The notes beneath the pieces were generated by a model. The model saw nothing but the letters and a program-made list of their open reading frames with translations. It ran no database searches and was not told the origin of the DNA. From positions 248,001 to 312,000 of the forward strand of contig BJGZ01000001.1 of the NCBI GenBank assembly GCA_014191195.1: 64,000 nt of DNA. The letters run 5' to 3'. A program made the translations under genes and the position numbers. The stretch comes from Chlorobiota bacterium (GTDB taxonomy: Bacteria; Bacteroidota; Ignavibacteria; Kapaibacteriales; UBA961). This document shows, one piece after another, positions 17,718 through 28,700 of the stretch. How positions within the stretch are numbered: the stretch's first letter is position 1; each line of letters starts with the position of its first letter.

Positions 17718-18659
17718 TCAAGAGCACAAAGGAGACTCCAATAATATAATCTCTTTAGTATCAGCATCTATAGAGATATTAATTCCAAAAGGTAAGGTCA
17801 ATTTTTTAGCAATATGTCCATAATCAACATTAGCTAAACAGGGTTTATTCAATTTTTGAGAATATTCTATAAGAATATCTTGATAATCTCTTTGTGGAAC
17901 GCTTGTAGTTGGATTGTTTGGTGGTGTAAATTGACCAAATAATAGCCCTTTGATCTTAGATAATATACCATTAAGCTCTAATTGACATAATAATCTGTCG
18001 ATTTTATATTGCTCTTCCCCAATATCTTCTAATAACAAAATTGTGTTGTTAAACTCAGGAAGAAATTCTGATCCACATAAAGAAGCTATCAAACAAAGAT
18101 TTCCACATATCAATCTACCTTCGGCATATCCAGATTGAATAGAAAAACTATCTTGTGTAGGAATAGTTCTTTTTTCGCTTGCATTCATCAAAATATCCCA
18201 TAATGATGATTCAGTAAATGGATCGATAGAATCTGCCATATCTACTGAAGGCATTGCTCCGGAGAAAGTTATGAGCCCTGTCTTTTTAAAGATAGCACAC
18301 TGCAAAGCAGTTGTATCAGAAAATCCCACAAAAATCTTTGGATGTGCTGCAATCAAATCATAATTTATATATGGAAGCATTCTTGCAGTTCCATAGCCTC
18401 CGCGGGCACAAAAAATTGCATCAACTGAAGTATCAGCAAACATAGCTTCAAGATCATGTATTCTTTCTTGATCGGTTCCAGCTAAGTAACCTGCATAAGA
18501 TGCAAGTACAGAATCCCCAAGTTTTACAGTAAATCCTTTCTGTTCTAAATATGAGATACTTCTTTTTAATCGTTCTGGATCTCTTTGAGGAGATGCAGGA
18601 GAAATAATGCCAATTGTATCGCCTATTTTTAATGCTTTGGGTTTTAATATCGTATTCAT
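17718..18659 (-). CDS. ldcA: LD-carboxypeptidase (peptidase family S66)
   Basis: The 313-residue cytoplasmic enzyme removes the terminal D-alanine from murein tetrapeptides during wall recycling. The catalytic serine is S114 in VGFSDTTAL, preceded by the ARGGYGTARMLPY block (85-97). The glutamate (LLLEDIGEEQYKIDRLL) and histidine (NVDYGHIAKK) of the Ser-Glu-His triad follow in the C-terminal half. Length and order are normal. It is the last gene of a run with the synthase upstream (1-base gap). Microcin-immunity MccF proteins share the fold, but the recycling enzyme is the default. Confidence 0.9.
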   Translation of the reverse strand: MNTILKPKALKIGDTIGIISPASPQRDPERLKRSISYLEQKGFTVKLGDSVLASYAGYLAGTDQERIHDLEAMFADTSVDAIFCARGGYGTARMLPYINYDLIAAHPKIFVGFSDTTALQCAIFKKTGLITFSGAMPSVDMADSIDPFTESSLWDILMNASEKRTIPTQDSFSIQSGYAEGRLICGNLCLIASLCGSEFLPEFNNTILLLEDIGEEQYKIDRLLCQLELNGILSKIKGLLFGQFTPPNNPTTSVPQRDYQDILIEYSQKLNKPCLANVDYGHIAKKLTLPFGINISIDADTKEIILLESPLCS

Positions 18660-18660
18660 A

Positions 18661-19581
18661 TTACATGTTCTTGATTGTTTTCATAGCGATAAATGCACGT
18701 GGAAATGCTAATAGTTTTTCTGAAAAGTTTAAATGAGCTCTTTTTAAGAAAGGGTTGAAATTCATTTTAGCTATTTTGTTCAAAATTCGCCTATAATTTG
18801 TGCTCATCAATTGAACAGTTAATCTACTATCCTTTTCTAAATATCCAATTCCAATATCTGCGCTATCATAATAAGTATTAGCTCTTTCGATTTGGAATTT
18901 CATAAGTTCAGTTAAAGCAGGTGAAAATCTTTTCATTAGAATATCTTCTTCTGAAATTCCAAATGTTTTCAATTCATCCAAAGGAATATAGATTCTCCCT
19001 CTGTCCGCATCTTCAGAAATATCTCTGCAAATATTAGTTAACTGCATAGCTATCCCCAAATCTATAGCATGTGCTAATGCCTTTGGAGAACTATATCTAA
19101 AAATTTCTGATGTCATAAGGCCAACTACAGAAGCAACCTTATAACAATATGTATAAAGATCTTCGAAAGTATTAAATCTATCTAAATAGGTATCCATCAA
19201 AACACCTTCAATAAGTTCTTCTGGAAGATGTTTAGGAATAGAATAGTTTTTAAGAGTATCAGCCCAGGCAATCATAACTAAAAAAGTGTCATGATCATGA
19301 TTGTTAAAGTCGATTTGGCCATTATAAACATTTTGAATAGCAGATTGCCAATTAGAAACTAATGTCCTAATATTCTCCTGCAAAGTTCCATGTGGTGCAT
19401 TGTCTACTAAATCATCTACATATCTACAAAAAGCATAGACAGCATAGCAGGCTTTCCTTTTTTTTTGAGAAAGAAAGTAGCTTGCAAAATAAAATGTCTT
19501 AGCACAAGTATACGTTATGTTCTGGCAATACTTATAGGCATCTTCTTCAAGAGTAGGGTTTATAGTGTTTGGCTTTTGCAT
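18661..19581 (-). CDS. Squalene/phytoene synthase family protein
   Basis: The 306-residue all-helical enzyme has both aspartate-rich motifs of head-to-head prenyl transferases: DDLVD at 56-60 and NICRDISEDADRGRIYIP near 190. These bind the diphosphates of two farnesyl or geranylgeranyl units. FASYFLSQKKRKACYAVYAFCRYVDD resembles the CrtB/HpnD group. Whether the product is phytoene, dehydrosqualene or squalene cannot be decided without the neighbouring desaturase or cyclase, which is not in the window. It sits between a TonB-dependent receptor and ldcA with gaps of only 2 and 1 bases, so all three are likely one transcript. Confidence 0.87.
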   Translation of the reverse strand: MQKPNTINPTLEEDAYKYCQNITYTCAKTFYFASYFLSQKKRKACYAVYAFCRYVDDLVDNAPHGTLQENIRTLVSNWQSAIQNVYNGQIDFNNHDHDTFLVMIAWADTLKNYSIPKHLPEELIEGVLMDTYLDRFNTFEDLYTYCYKVASVVGLMTSEIFRYSSPKALAHAIDLGIAMQLTNICRDISEDADRGRIYIPLDELKTFGISEEDILMKRFSPALTELMKFQIERANTYYDSADIGIGYLEKDSRLTVQLMSTNYRRILNKIAKMNFNPFLKRAHLNFSEKLLAFPRAFIAMKTIKNM

Positions 19582-19583
19582 AA

Positions 19584-22430
19584 TTAGAATCCAGCTGAAA
19601 CACCAAATCGTAGTGTTCTTCTTGTAAGATACCGAGCAGGATTAAAAGGATAAGGACTTAATGGAGATTGTAAGTCTGGATATTTGGGATCATTTAAACC
19701 AAGTGAAGTTGGGTCTCCAAATTCATAAGATCTTCCTGTAATGGGATTGATAATGGTAGAATTTTTATTGTCGAATAGATTTATTACTTCAAAAGAAAAA
19801 GTAACTCTACTACCAGACCACATGAAAGTTTTCTGAAGATTTAGTTCTACCCACCACCAATTTTGTCCAATAGCTCCTAAAGGGTTTTGTTCATCTGTTC
19901 TGTATGTGGGCCTTCCATTATCTAATACTTGTTGTTTGCCAGTACTAGGGTCTATTACTGGTATTTGGGCTGTATATCTCATTCCAGACTGATAAAAGAA
20001 TCTAATATATGCATTGATATTATCTAGGCCTTCTATATTAAAAAGTGGTTTATTTTTTGGAACAATAAAATTTGCAGTTGCATTTAGCTGTAAAGGTCTA
20101 TCCCAAGGCATAAAATCTTCGGTAATTCTTTCTGCAGAAAGCCCTCTATCTACCAAAGCAGCTTGTTCAGCAGAACTAGATTTGCCAGTAACAACAGAAT
20201 AAGTGCTCGAAATAACGCCAGTAAACCAATCGCCGATTCTTTTTTTGTATTCAATTTCTAATCCCCTTGAACGAGCATAATCTCCATTGATATATGTAGT
20301 AAAAGATCCCCCTAAAAGTCTTGGGTTTTGATTCTGGATACGCCTTGAAGTTACATAGTCAAATATATCTTTATAATATGCAGTAACAGTTAAAACATCA
20401 TTTTCAGTTAATTGATTTCTTATCCCAAGTTCATAACTTATTGTAGTTTCAAAATTCAAATCTGGATTGCCATATCGTTGAAAAGTAGAATTAGCTGCTT
20501 GAGGCATCAGTTTTGCATATACAAATTGAGGTCTTGGCAGTTTATTGAAATGTCCATAACTAAAGAATAACATTTGATTTTCTGTAATTGGATGAGATAC
20601 TCCTAATCGAGGGCTTAATCGAGCTTTCCAATGTCTGCCAAATAATTCGAAAGTTCCATTATTATAAGACTCTCTTTGAAGATCGGTAATTGTAGGGATA
20701 TTCACATTTGCGATTGCACTATCTACAAGTAGGCCTGGTGCCCAAATATCCATTCTTAATCCATAATTAAGAATCAATCCTTTAAATGAGATATTGTTTT
20801 GAACATAGAAAGCTCCAATTGTTGTATTGGTTTTGAAGATATCATTATTTAAACCAAGTGGGCCAAGCCAAGGAGAAAATATTTCTGTCTGTTGAAGTTC
20901 TTGAAAGCGAAATTCCGCCCCTGCTTTTATTTTATTCTTTTCAGAAATATAGCTTGTTAGGTCTCCTCTTAGTGTCCATTCATCCATATAATGTTCGCGC
21001 CAAATATTACCATTTCCTGTGTCAAAAAAACCATCACCAGGAATAATTCCTAGCCTGTTGGAGTCGCCAGTTTCATAGTATTCAGCAGGAATTTGTGGAA
21101 TATCTTGAGGTTCTCTATACTCAGAATAATTTTTACCATTAGCATCTACTTTAAGATGGGTAAAGAAATTACTTACTCTTAATTCATATAATGTTGATGG
21201 GCCTAATGAATGGTAAAAGGTAATAGAATTTAACTTTTGTATGGTTGCATAGGTTAAAGCACCAGCAAAATTGCTTTGATAATTAAATTGATATCCTGGG
21301 TCTGGTACTACATATTCAAGATTTGTTTGAACAGTTCTAGTATTTTGATTCATTCCCATACTATTGGTATGTGTATAAGCTAAGCGCATAGAAGGAGAGA
21401 TAATCCAAGACAGTTTGCCCATAATATTCACGCTATTATCTTGTCTTAATGACATCCAAGGATTTACCAAAGTAGATCGAATTGGAACCCTAGCAAATTC
21501 AGGAGCTAAATCGTCTGAAAAATTCCCATAGAAATTAAGGAAAAAGCTAAATTTCCCAGGTAATTGAAGTCCTAATGCAGGTAATAGACTAGTTGTTATT
21601 GGCTCTGGGCCTCCAAAAGTAAATTCTGCGATATCGGTAGCGAATGAAGAATTGGTGTCTTTGTCAAATGGATTTCGATTAAATAATCTTTGAGCTCTTC
21701 TATACGATGCAGATCCTTCATATTTAGATGTTCCATCTCTTGTTTTTATATTTACTATGCCACTGGTTGCTTGGCCATATTCGGGGTTAAATCCACCAGT
21801 GATTACTTCTACTTCTTGTAGAGAGTTTGCAGATAGTTGAAGCCCAAATCCTGTTCCGGCTAATGGGTCTTGAACTGAAACACCATCTAATAAATAAGCT
21901 GCTTCATAGCCACGGCCTCCGCGAATAAAGATTTCTTTATTCTGGGAAGTTAATCCTGTTTGTTGAGTAAGCACATCTGTAACATTTTCTGCCACCATTT
22001 GCTGTATATTTTCTCTACCAATCGATCTCAGGCTTTGAGTTTCTTCTACATCTACTAAAGGTCTTTCACCAATAACTATAATATCTTTATCCAAAGAAAC
22101 TTTTGATTCTTCCATATTGAAATTAAGTGTTAATGTATCATTTTTTCCTAGGGCTATCCCTGTTTTCTTTATTGTTCTAAATCCAATACGTGTTAATTCC
22201 AAAGTATAATTTGCGCCCACAGGTATTTTTTTAATACTATATTTTCCATTTGCATCAGAAATAGCTCCATAATATGTTCCTGTCATTCTTACAGTAACAG
22301 AGCTCATAGGTTTTCCGCTACCTTTCTGTGTAATCAACCCAGTGATTATACTTTGAGAATGCGCTGAAAATGAACCGGTAAAAATCAGTATACAAATAAG
22401 TAAATATCGAGTATGAAGTACTGAGGGCAT
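19584..22430 (-). CDS. TonB-dependent outer-membrane receptor
   Basis: ATG 22430 is preferred: it yields a standard signal peptide (MPSVLHTRYLLICILIFTG, ending SAHSQ), whereas ATG 22457 adds nine residues and lies only 4-6 bases after the likely transcription start. The domain order is a carboxypeptidase regulatory-like beta sandwich (ITGLITQKGSGKPMSSV), a TonB plug (IFIRGGRGYEAAYLLDGVSVQDP, GFNPEYGQATSGIVNI) and a 22-strand barrel ending in a terminal Phe. It imports or binds a large substrate at the expense of TonB energy. No SusD-like lipoprotein is adjacent, so it is not a polysaccharide-utilisation pair; the substrate is unknown. Confidence 0.9.
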   Translation of the reverse strand: MPSVLHTRYLLICILIFTGSFSAHSQSIITGLITQKGSGKPMSSVTVRMTGTYYGAISDANGKYSIKKIPVGANYTLELTRIGFRTIKKTGIALGKNDTLTLNFNMEESKVSLDKDIIVIGERPLVDVEETQSLRSIGRENIQQMVAENVTDVLTQQTGLTSQNKEIFIRGGRGYEAAYLLDGVSVQDPLAGTGFGLQLSANSLQEVEVITGGFNPEYGQATSGIVNIKTRDGTSKYEGSASYRRAQRLFNRNPFDKDTNSSFATDIAEFTFGGPEPITTSLLPALGLQLPGKFSFFLNFYGNFSDDLAPEFARVPIRSTLVNPWMSLRQDNSVNIMGKLSWIISPSMRLAYTHTNSMGMNQNTRTVQTNLEYVVPDPGYQFNYQSNFAGALTYATIQKLNSITFYHSLGPSTLYELRVSNFFTHLKVDANGKNYSEYREPQDIPQIPAEYYETGDSNRLGIIPGDGFFDTGNGNIWREHYMDEWTLRGDLTSYISEKNKIKAGAEFRFQELQQTEIFSPWLGPLGLNNDIFKTNTTIGAFYVQNNISFKGLILNYGLRMDIWAPGLLVDSAIANVNIPTITDLQRESYNNGTFELFGRHWKARLSPRLGVSHPITENQMLFFSYGHFNKLPRPQFVYAKLMPQAANSTFQRYGNPDLNFETTISYELGIRNQLTENDVLTVTAYYKDIFDYVTSRRIQNQNPRLLGGSFTTYINGDYARSRGLEIEYKKRIGDWFTGVISSTYSVVTGKSSSAEQAALVDRGLSAERITEDFMPWDRPLQLNATANFIVPKNKPLFNIEGLDNINAYIRFFYQSGMRYTAQIPVIDPSTGKQQVLDNGRPTYRTDEQNPLGAIGQNWWWVELNLQKTFMWSGSRVTFSFEVINLFDNKNSTIINPITGRSYEFGDPTSLGLNDPKYPDLQSPLSPYPFNPARYLTRRTLRFGVSAGF

Positions 22431-22468
22431 TGTTTTTAATAGATAGATATGACTCATGTAATTACATG

Positions 22469-22476
22469 CAAATTTA
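22469..22476 (-). promoter_or_regulatory. -7 promoter element before the TonB receptor
   Basis: On the reverse strand TAAATTTG matches the TAnnTTTG consensus exactly. Transcription would start near 22462, giving a leader of about 30 bases to ATG 22430 and supporting that start. The -33 TTTG is not found. Confidence 0.35.
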
Positions 22477-22504
22477 GTGTATTATAGATACTTTTTGTCT
22501 AAAA

Positions 22505-22708
22505 TCATAAGATAGCTTTTGGATTGGTTCCATAAGGACAATGTCTGCAGATATTTCTGCAGCAATATCCTCTATTTAGATGTTTGTTTTTTGTAAAGAC
22601 AAGATTATTAGTTAATGGATCTCTATAATAGTCTTTACTTTGCAAACACATCTTATCATGAATTTCTTTAATTTTTTGATATTGTGAAGTCTCTTCAGAT
22701 TGCATCAT
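22505..22708 (-). CDS. DUF5522 small cysteine-rich protein
   Basis: The 67-residue protein has the pattern YYRDPLTNNLVFTKNKHLNRGYCC, followed by C-R-x-C-P-Y, which I recognise as the DUF5522 family. The four clustered cysteines at 49-58 (CC, C, C) suggest a small metal site. Its function is unknown. It follows the EamA-type transporter gene by 5 bases on the same strand, and the TonB receptor gene starts about 70 bases downstream. Confidence 0.8.
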   Translation of the reverse strand: MMQSEETSQYQKIKEIHDKMCLQSKDYYRDPLTNNLVFTKNKHLNRGYCCRNICRHCPYGTNPKAIL

Positions 22709-22713
22709 ATATA

Positions 22714-23547
22714 TTAATGTGTTTTGGTCTTATACAGTATTGATCTTGTGGTAATAGCAACTATGATAATTGCTCCGCCTATCATTGGCCACATTCCAAT
22801 GCTTTCTCCTAAAAGCAAGAACACCCACAAAGGATTTAATATTGGTTCTAATACTGGAATTAACACAGCATCCAAGGCAGAAATATGTTTAATCGCTTTT
22901 GAATACAGTATATATGGAAGCCCTAATTGAAAAATCCCTAAAACTAATAAGGCAATAATACTTTGTTGAGAAGGTATTCCACTATCAATAATAAATGGTA
23001 AGCCTATTATCCCTGTAAGAATATTGCCCAGAATGAGTGATTCTAGCGGTGATCCATCTTTCTGTTTTCTTAAACATAGTGCTAGCCCTGCAAATGCAAT
23101 TCCAGCTAAAATTGCTATGAAGTTGCCTAATATTCCATCAGGACTTAATTTCTCAATAAAAAATAAAGTCATCCCAAGAATTACAGTCAGAATAGAAATC
23201 CAATCTATAGCAGTAATCTTTTCTTTTAAAAACCAATAACTAAATAAAGCAACATAAATTGGCCCAGTATATTGCAATAAAATAGTATTTGCTGCAGTTG
23301 TTAATGTATTTGCAATAACAAATAAAATAACTGTTAATGCATATGCTACTGCGCCCATAATCTGGATATAAGACCAAGTAAATTTGGGTTTTTTTACATA
23401 AGCCCACATGATTAATGCTGCTATAATACTTCTTCCACCAGCTATTGCAACAGGATGCCAATGTATTAATTTGATTAAAAATCCACCTTGACTCCATAGT
23501 ATAGCTGTGCATATAAGTAAAATTATTGCCTTAGATTTTGAACTCAT
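22714..23547 (-). CDS. EamA/DMT-superfamily transporter
   Basis: The 277-residue protein consists of ten predicted membrane helices in two EamA repeats, with the usual signatures: ILWSQGGFLIKLIHWHPVAIAGGRS in the first helix pair and IKHISALDAVLIPVLEPILNPLWVFLLLGE near the end of the second repeat. The superfamily exports or exchanges metabolites such as amino acids or nucleotide-related compounds; substrate cannot be inferred. It is upstream of and probably cotranscribed with the DUF5522 gene, and divergent from ymdB. Confidence 0.88.
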   Translation of the reverse strand: MSSKSKAIILLICTAILWSQGGFLIKLIHWHPVAIAGGRSIIAALIMWAYVKKPKFTWSYIQIMGAVAYALTVILFVIANTLTTAANTILLQYTGPIYVALFSYWFLKEKITAIDWISILTVILGMTLFFIEKLSPDGILGNFIAILAGIAFAGLALCLRKQKDGSPLESLILGNILTGIIGLPFIIDSGIPSQQSIIALLVLGIFQLGLPYILYSKAIKHISALDAVLIPVLEPILNPLWVFLLLGESIGMWPMIGGAIIIVAITTRSILYKTKTH

Positions 23548-23670
23548 GTATTATATTTTTTATTAAGAATACTTTTAATTATCACAATGAAGGTATTAGC
23601 AATTAAAAGGTGCTAAATTTCTTATTTTGTGTGCAAGATAATTGACTAAGTAATAAATGAAAAATAAAGA

Positions 23671-24480
23671 ATGAAAAAAGTTAAGATTTTGTTTGTTGGA
23701 GATATAGTCGGTGATCCTGGTATGGGTGCAATTCGACTTTTTCTGAAGAACTTTATAAAAAAATACCAAGCAGATATTGTTATCCTTAATGGTGAAAACA
23801 TTTGTAATGGTAAAGGATTAACCGATAAAGAATCTAGAGAATTATTCGAATTAGGCGCAGATGCAATTACCACAGGCAATCATATATGGGAAAACTGGCA
23901 GTCAAAACCATTGCTTGCAAATAATCCGATGGTAATTAGGCCATATAATTATCCCCCAGGTAATGCCGGCAGAGGTTATACGTTTATTAATAAAACTGGA
24001 ATTCCTACAATCGGTGTATTGCAATTACAAGGCCGTACTTATATGCAAAGTATAGATTGTCCTTTTAGAGGGGCAGATTATGCATTATCCAAAATAAAAG
24101 AGCAAGCTCATATAGTGATTGTTGATTTTCATGCAGATGCAACAGCAGAAAAAATATCTATGGGTTGGCATCTTGACGGAAGAGTTTCTGCCGTCTTAGG
24201 AACACATACTCATATACAAACTGCAGATGCGTGTATTTTGCCCAAGGGTACTGCATATATAACAGATGTAGGGATGACAGGTCCTTATGACTCAGTATTA
24301 GGTATGAATAAAGAAGTTGCGCTTAAACGTTTGATTTTGCAAACAGCACATAAATATGAAATGGCAGAAAATGATGCAAAAATCTCGGGTGTAGTGATAG
24401 AAATTGATGCTGAAACTGGTAAGTCTCTCTCTATAAGTCCCTTTATGTTCCCAGAAATGAGGCGTACTATTAATGAGTAA
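23671..24480 (+). CDS. ymdB: YmdB-like metallophosphoesterase (TIGR00282 family)
   Basis: The 269-residue cytoplasmic phosphoesterase has all expected metal-ligand blocks in order: FVGDIVGDPG (8-17), NGENICNGKG (40-49), TTGNHIWEN near 70, VDFHADATAEK near 151 and GTHTHIQTAD near 177. Bacillus YmdB hydrolyses 2',3'-cyclic nucleotides and affects RNase Y-dependent RNA levels, and rny is also in this window. Length is normal. The last 8 bases overlap the start of the downstream flavin reductase gene, implying coupled translation. Confidence 0.92.
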   Translation: MKKVKILFVGDIVGDPGMGAIRLFLKNFIKKYQADIVILNGENICNGKGLTDKESRELFELGADAITTGNHIWENWQSKPLLANNPMVIRPYNYPPGNAGRGYTFINKTGIPTIGVLQLQGRTYMQSIDCPFRGADYALSKIKEQAHIVIVDFHADATAEKISMGWHLDGRVSAVLGTHTHIQTADACILPKGTAYITDVGMTGPYDSVLGMNKEVALKRLILQTAHKYEMAENDAKISGVVIEIDAETGKSLSISPFMFPEMRRTINE

Positions 24481-25387
24481 TTCCATGACTACAATTGTTC
24501 CTGGTGATATTCCACATAAAGATTTACATCAGATATTATTAAGTGGTGTTGCGCCTAGGCCTATAGCATTAGTATCTACGATTAGTAAAAATGGAATATG
24601 TAATGTATCTCCGTATAGTTTTTATAATTCATTTGCTTCTAAACCGCCAATCATTGCTATCGGGCCAGCTATTAGCGCAGCTACAGGCAAAATAAAAGAT
24701 ACATATACAAATATTATAGAAACTGGAGAGTGCACAGTAAATGCTGTCACTTTTTCAATGACAGAACAGATAAGTTTGGCTTCATGTGAGTATGAAAGTA
24801 CCATAGATGAGTTTGTTAAGTGTGGTCTTCATAAACAAGACTCAATATTAATTAAAGCACCAAGAGTATTAGAATCACCCTTTCAAATGGAATGTGTATT
24901 TATAGAAACAAAGGAACTGGGTAGAGATATTGGTGGAAATGGAAATATCATGCTCTTGGAAGTAAAAAAGATACATATATCAAATGATGTGATTGTAAAT
25001 GGTAATATTGACCCCGTTAAATTAGATTTGATTGCTAGAATGGGCTATGATTTCTATTGCAGAGCAGATGCGATGTCAATCTATCAAGTACATAAACCAA
25101 AATGGAATGGAATTGGCTTTGATGCTTTGCCAGAAGATGTACTAATAAGTGAAGTTCTTTGTGCAAGTGATCTTGCAATCTTGGCAGGTGTGAAAGAAAT
25201 TCCACATATTTCTGATGAATATAAAGCAAAAGCTTTAGAGATTCTTTCAAATTCTGACGAAACAAACCAAGAAATAAACCTTGGCTTGATTTTTGACTCA
25301 ACATCAATTGTTCTTAGACATAATGCAATCAAAAGATTGTTAAAAATGGGCTTTGTACATGAAGCTTGGTCTTTAATTAAAAGGTAA
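24473..25387 (+). CDS. Flavin reductase-like FMN-binding protein
   Basis: The N-terminal 190 residues are a split-barrel FMN-binding domain (SGVAPRPIALVSTISKNGICNVSPYSFYN, PPIIAIGPA, TGECTVNAVT), typical of NAD(P)H:flavin oxidoreductases that supply reduced FMN or act on small molecules. The last 100 residues are helical and not part of the core domain. Two starts are close, ATG 24473 and ATG 24485; the first overlaps ymdB by 8 bases and is kept. No monooxygenase partner is nearby. Confidence 0.85.
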   Translation: MSNSMTTIVPGDIPHKDLHQILLSGVAPRPIALVSTISKNGICNVSPYSFYNSFASKPPIIAIGPAISAATGKIKDTYTNIIETGECTVNAVTFSMTEQISLASCEYESTIDEFVKCGLHKQDSILIKAPRVLESPFQMECVFIETKELGRDIGGNGNIMLLEVKKIHISNDVIVNGNIDPVKLDLIARMGYDFYCRADAMSIYQVHKPKWNGIGFDALPEDVLISEVLCASDLAILAGVKEIPHISDEYKAKALEILSNSDETNQEINLGLIFDSTSIVLRHNAIKRLLKMGFVHEAWSLIKR

Positions 25388-25779
25388 TGTATAGAAATGG
25401 AATAGTTCGTAATTATTATACAGTTTATACGGGCTTATCTATCATTTACTTTTACTTCGTTTTTACTGTGGAAAATTATTTGGACCTATTAGGAATTTTT
25501 TCTTGCTAGGATTCATTGTTTTACCTATTTTAGTTCGTTGCATGTATTCAATGCAAGATTGTTGCATTCAATAAATGGTGCAAGAAATTATTTAAGTAGT
25601 TGTTTTTATTAGACTTAGAGAAATTTATTTCCCTTTTTATTCTTTAAAACATCTCTAAGTAAAGCCTTAAAGCAACATTTCGGAATATAACAACTGATGT
25701 GTGCAAACACATTTGGTTAACATTAAAAGTACTATATATAAATATTTTTACCTTTTCTTACATACTTCGGAGTTTCTTT
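25388..25779. other. A+T-rich leader region before the giant surface protein, with paired inverted repeats
   Basis: No gene is supported in these 392 bases. TTGCAT (25538-25543) and ATGCAA (25551-25556) form one inverted repeat, and TTGCAT (25562-25567) with GTGCAA (25578-25583) forms a second imperfect one 5 bases later. They could be operator sites or small hairpins in a long untranslated leader. A CGGAG ribosome site precedes ATG 25780. Confidence 0.4.
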
Positions 25780-28700
25780 ATGAACCGAATGAAAAGATAC
25801 TTTTTGTCGATAGGCGTTGCATTAGCTTGCATGCTTACGATATTTGGTTTTTCACCTAAAGCGAATGCACAATATTGCATTCCTACTAATCCGTCTGGTT
25901 GTTTGTATGCGGATTATATTCAAAGTTTTTCATTTGCTAACATAGCAAATAATAACAGTGGATGTAATAATCAAACAAATGGTTATCAGTATTATAATGC
26001 ATTAACAGCTAATACATTAGCTGGTTCTACATATAATTATTCTTTTACAATCACTCCTAGTTATCCAGAAGGTGTTGCAATATGGGCTGATTGGAATGGT
26101 AATGGTGTATTCGAAACATCAGAAAGATTTTATGCTTCAGCTGCCACACTAGCTGCTGGCACAGTAGTATCAGGTACTGTAACAGTTCCTGCAAATGCAA
26201 CCCCTGGTACTTGGCGCCTTCGTATACGTTGTGGTTATGCTACTGCTGGTATTAATATAGATCCATGTACTAATACTGCTACTGGCGAAGGTGAATCTGA
26301 AGATTATAATATTCAGATTCTTAGTGGATCCATTACAAATTCATGGCCAGGTGGAACAAATTTCCCAAATATATCAGCTAGTGGAATAGTTCTAGAAGTT
26401 GGATATGTATTTGATGGAAGTTCTAATATGTTCCCAAAGCCATCTTTATTAGTTGACAGAATTAATGTACCTGGCTATAGCCAAAACGTTACATATACAA
26501 TATTAGCTGAAAATGTTGCTAATATCGATCAGAATACAGAAATGTATGCTATGCGTGATCCAAACAATTTAACAAGTAAAATAATTACTATTCCTCAAGG
26601 TCCTGGCGCTTACACATATACAGCACAGGCAGCAAGTGGTCCAATGGCAAGAATAATTCCAACAAATGATGGAACATTTACGACAGTTGGATTTCCTGGT
26701 GGAACATACAAAGTTGTAGCGACACATGATTTGCTTTTTGGTACAACAGTAGTTGCATCTCAAACATGGACAAAGGTATTTAACTTAGCAGTTAATAGAG
26801 ATATTGCTGTTTCTAGTATTGAATCTCCACTACCATCAAGACGTCAAAGCTATTTAGGATCAGTTCCTATTCGTGCACGTTATATGAATGTTGGTTTAGA
26901 AACAATTTCAAGATATCGTGCATATTATGAAATCCGTGATTCAAGAAATGGTTCATTAATCAAAATGGACAGTTTAGAAAGAAGTACAGATCAAGGTGGT
27001 GGATTAGACACTGCTGGATTAAAAACAGCTTCTATCGATGAAGTACAATTTCCTTCATTTGCTGTAGCGATTCCAGATTCTTTCTGTATAGTTGTAAAAG
27101 CAAAATTATTAGAAACAAAAACAAATCAATTTGCAGTTGATCAACAAACAGCAAATGATAGAATGCCATCAACTGATTGCGCATATAAATTCCGTATGTG
27201 GTATTTGAATGATTTTGAAGCAAAATCCCTACAAAATCCTGGTTCAGCATTATTATATGCAGGACGTCCAATCAAGCCTTTAGCAATTATTGCAAATAAT
27301 GGTTTAAATGCTGATGGTATTCCAGTTCAAATGACAGCTACATTAAATGGAACTGTTATCGCAACTCAAACAATTACAGTTGAAGTTCCTACTGGTTCAT
27401 ACAATGTTGCTCCTGCAATTTTTGATGAATTTACTCCTCCTCAACCAGGCAACCTTGAAATTTGTATTCAAACAGTTGCCCCTGGCGATCAGTTTGCTCC
27501 AAATGACAAGCAATGTTATACATTTACTATCAATGATAGAATGAATGGTAATTATACTGTTGGTACAGTACCTAAGTCAGGAATTGAAAACTTCGGTACT
27601 ATTGATGCAGCAGTAAATGCATTGTATTCAAGAGGTATTAGAGGTCCAGTAAATTTCTATTTAACAGATGCAAACTATCAAGTAGGCGATGTAACTAATA
27701 CAGGCGCACCTGCATTGGATCTAACATCAACTATCCTTGGATCTGGTTCTAGTGCTCCTATTAGATTTACACCAGATTCTACTTCTGTAGGATTATTAAG
27801 AGGTGGTGTAACGATTCAATTAAGATCTGGTAATGGTATTGGTGTATTGTTTGGTCAATCATTAACACCATCTAATCCAAATGCAGTATATCGTCAGTTC
27901 CCATCTAAAGCAAATGCAAATAGTGCAGGTTATATTACATTTGATGGTGGTGCACAAAAGTCATTTAGATTCCGATTATATACTGGTTCAAATCGTAAAG
28001 CAGTTTTCTATATGGGACAAAGGACAAATAACATTTCAATTATGAATAATTTAATTGAAAACGATCCTAATACTCCAGAAACAGAATATTGGTCTGCAGT
28101 ACCTTTGATTTCTATCGATCAATCAAACTTATTGTTTGCAAAAGATTCAATTGGTAGTGGCGCTACTCTATTTACTTTCTCAGCTGGTATTGCTCAAAGA
28201 AATATTCCTCCTGCTGATGAATTCGGTTCAAATCGTGCAGGTTTAGATACAGTAATAGTTGAAAACAATATTACCTATCGTGGTAATAAGCAAAACAAGA
28301 TAGTTAACAATGAAATTACAGGTTTTGGTATTGGTGTATTGTCATTAGGTATCGGTACATTAAAAGAGCGTAATAAATTAGTACGTTACTATAATACAGG
28401 AACTGAAATCATAGGCAATAGGATTTCTAAAGTAGGTAGAACAGGTATATTTATTGGAAATGAAGACGGAGCAAAAGTTTCAAAAAATAAAGTATATGGT
28501 GTTCTAGGTTATTATAGAAGAACTACTGTTACTGGAACTTCTACATTCATTATCGAATCTAATGGTATTGAAATTGGTTGTGCAACAGATACAACTTCAA
28601 CAAATCAAGGTTATAATAATATTAATACAGAAATTAGCTACAATGAAGTAAATGATGTTGCATCATATTTCATTAGCCGTGGTATTAATGTTAATCAAAG

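Noticed and set aside
19584-25387. Polysaccharide-utilisation locus around the TonB-dependent receptor
   Set aside because: No SusD-like lipoprotein, glycoside hydrolase or sensor regulator is adjacent; the neighbours are isoprenoid synthesis, DUF5522 and a DMT transporter.
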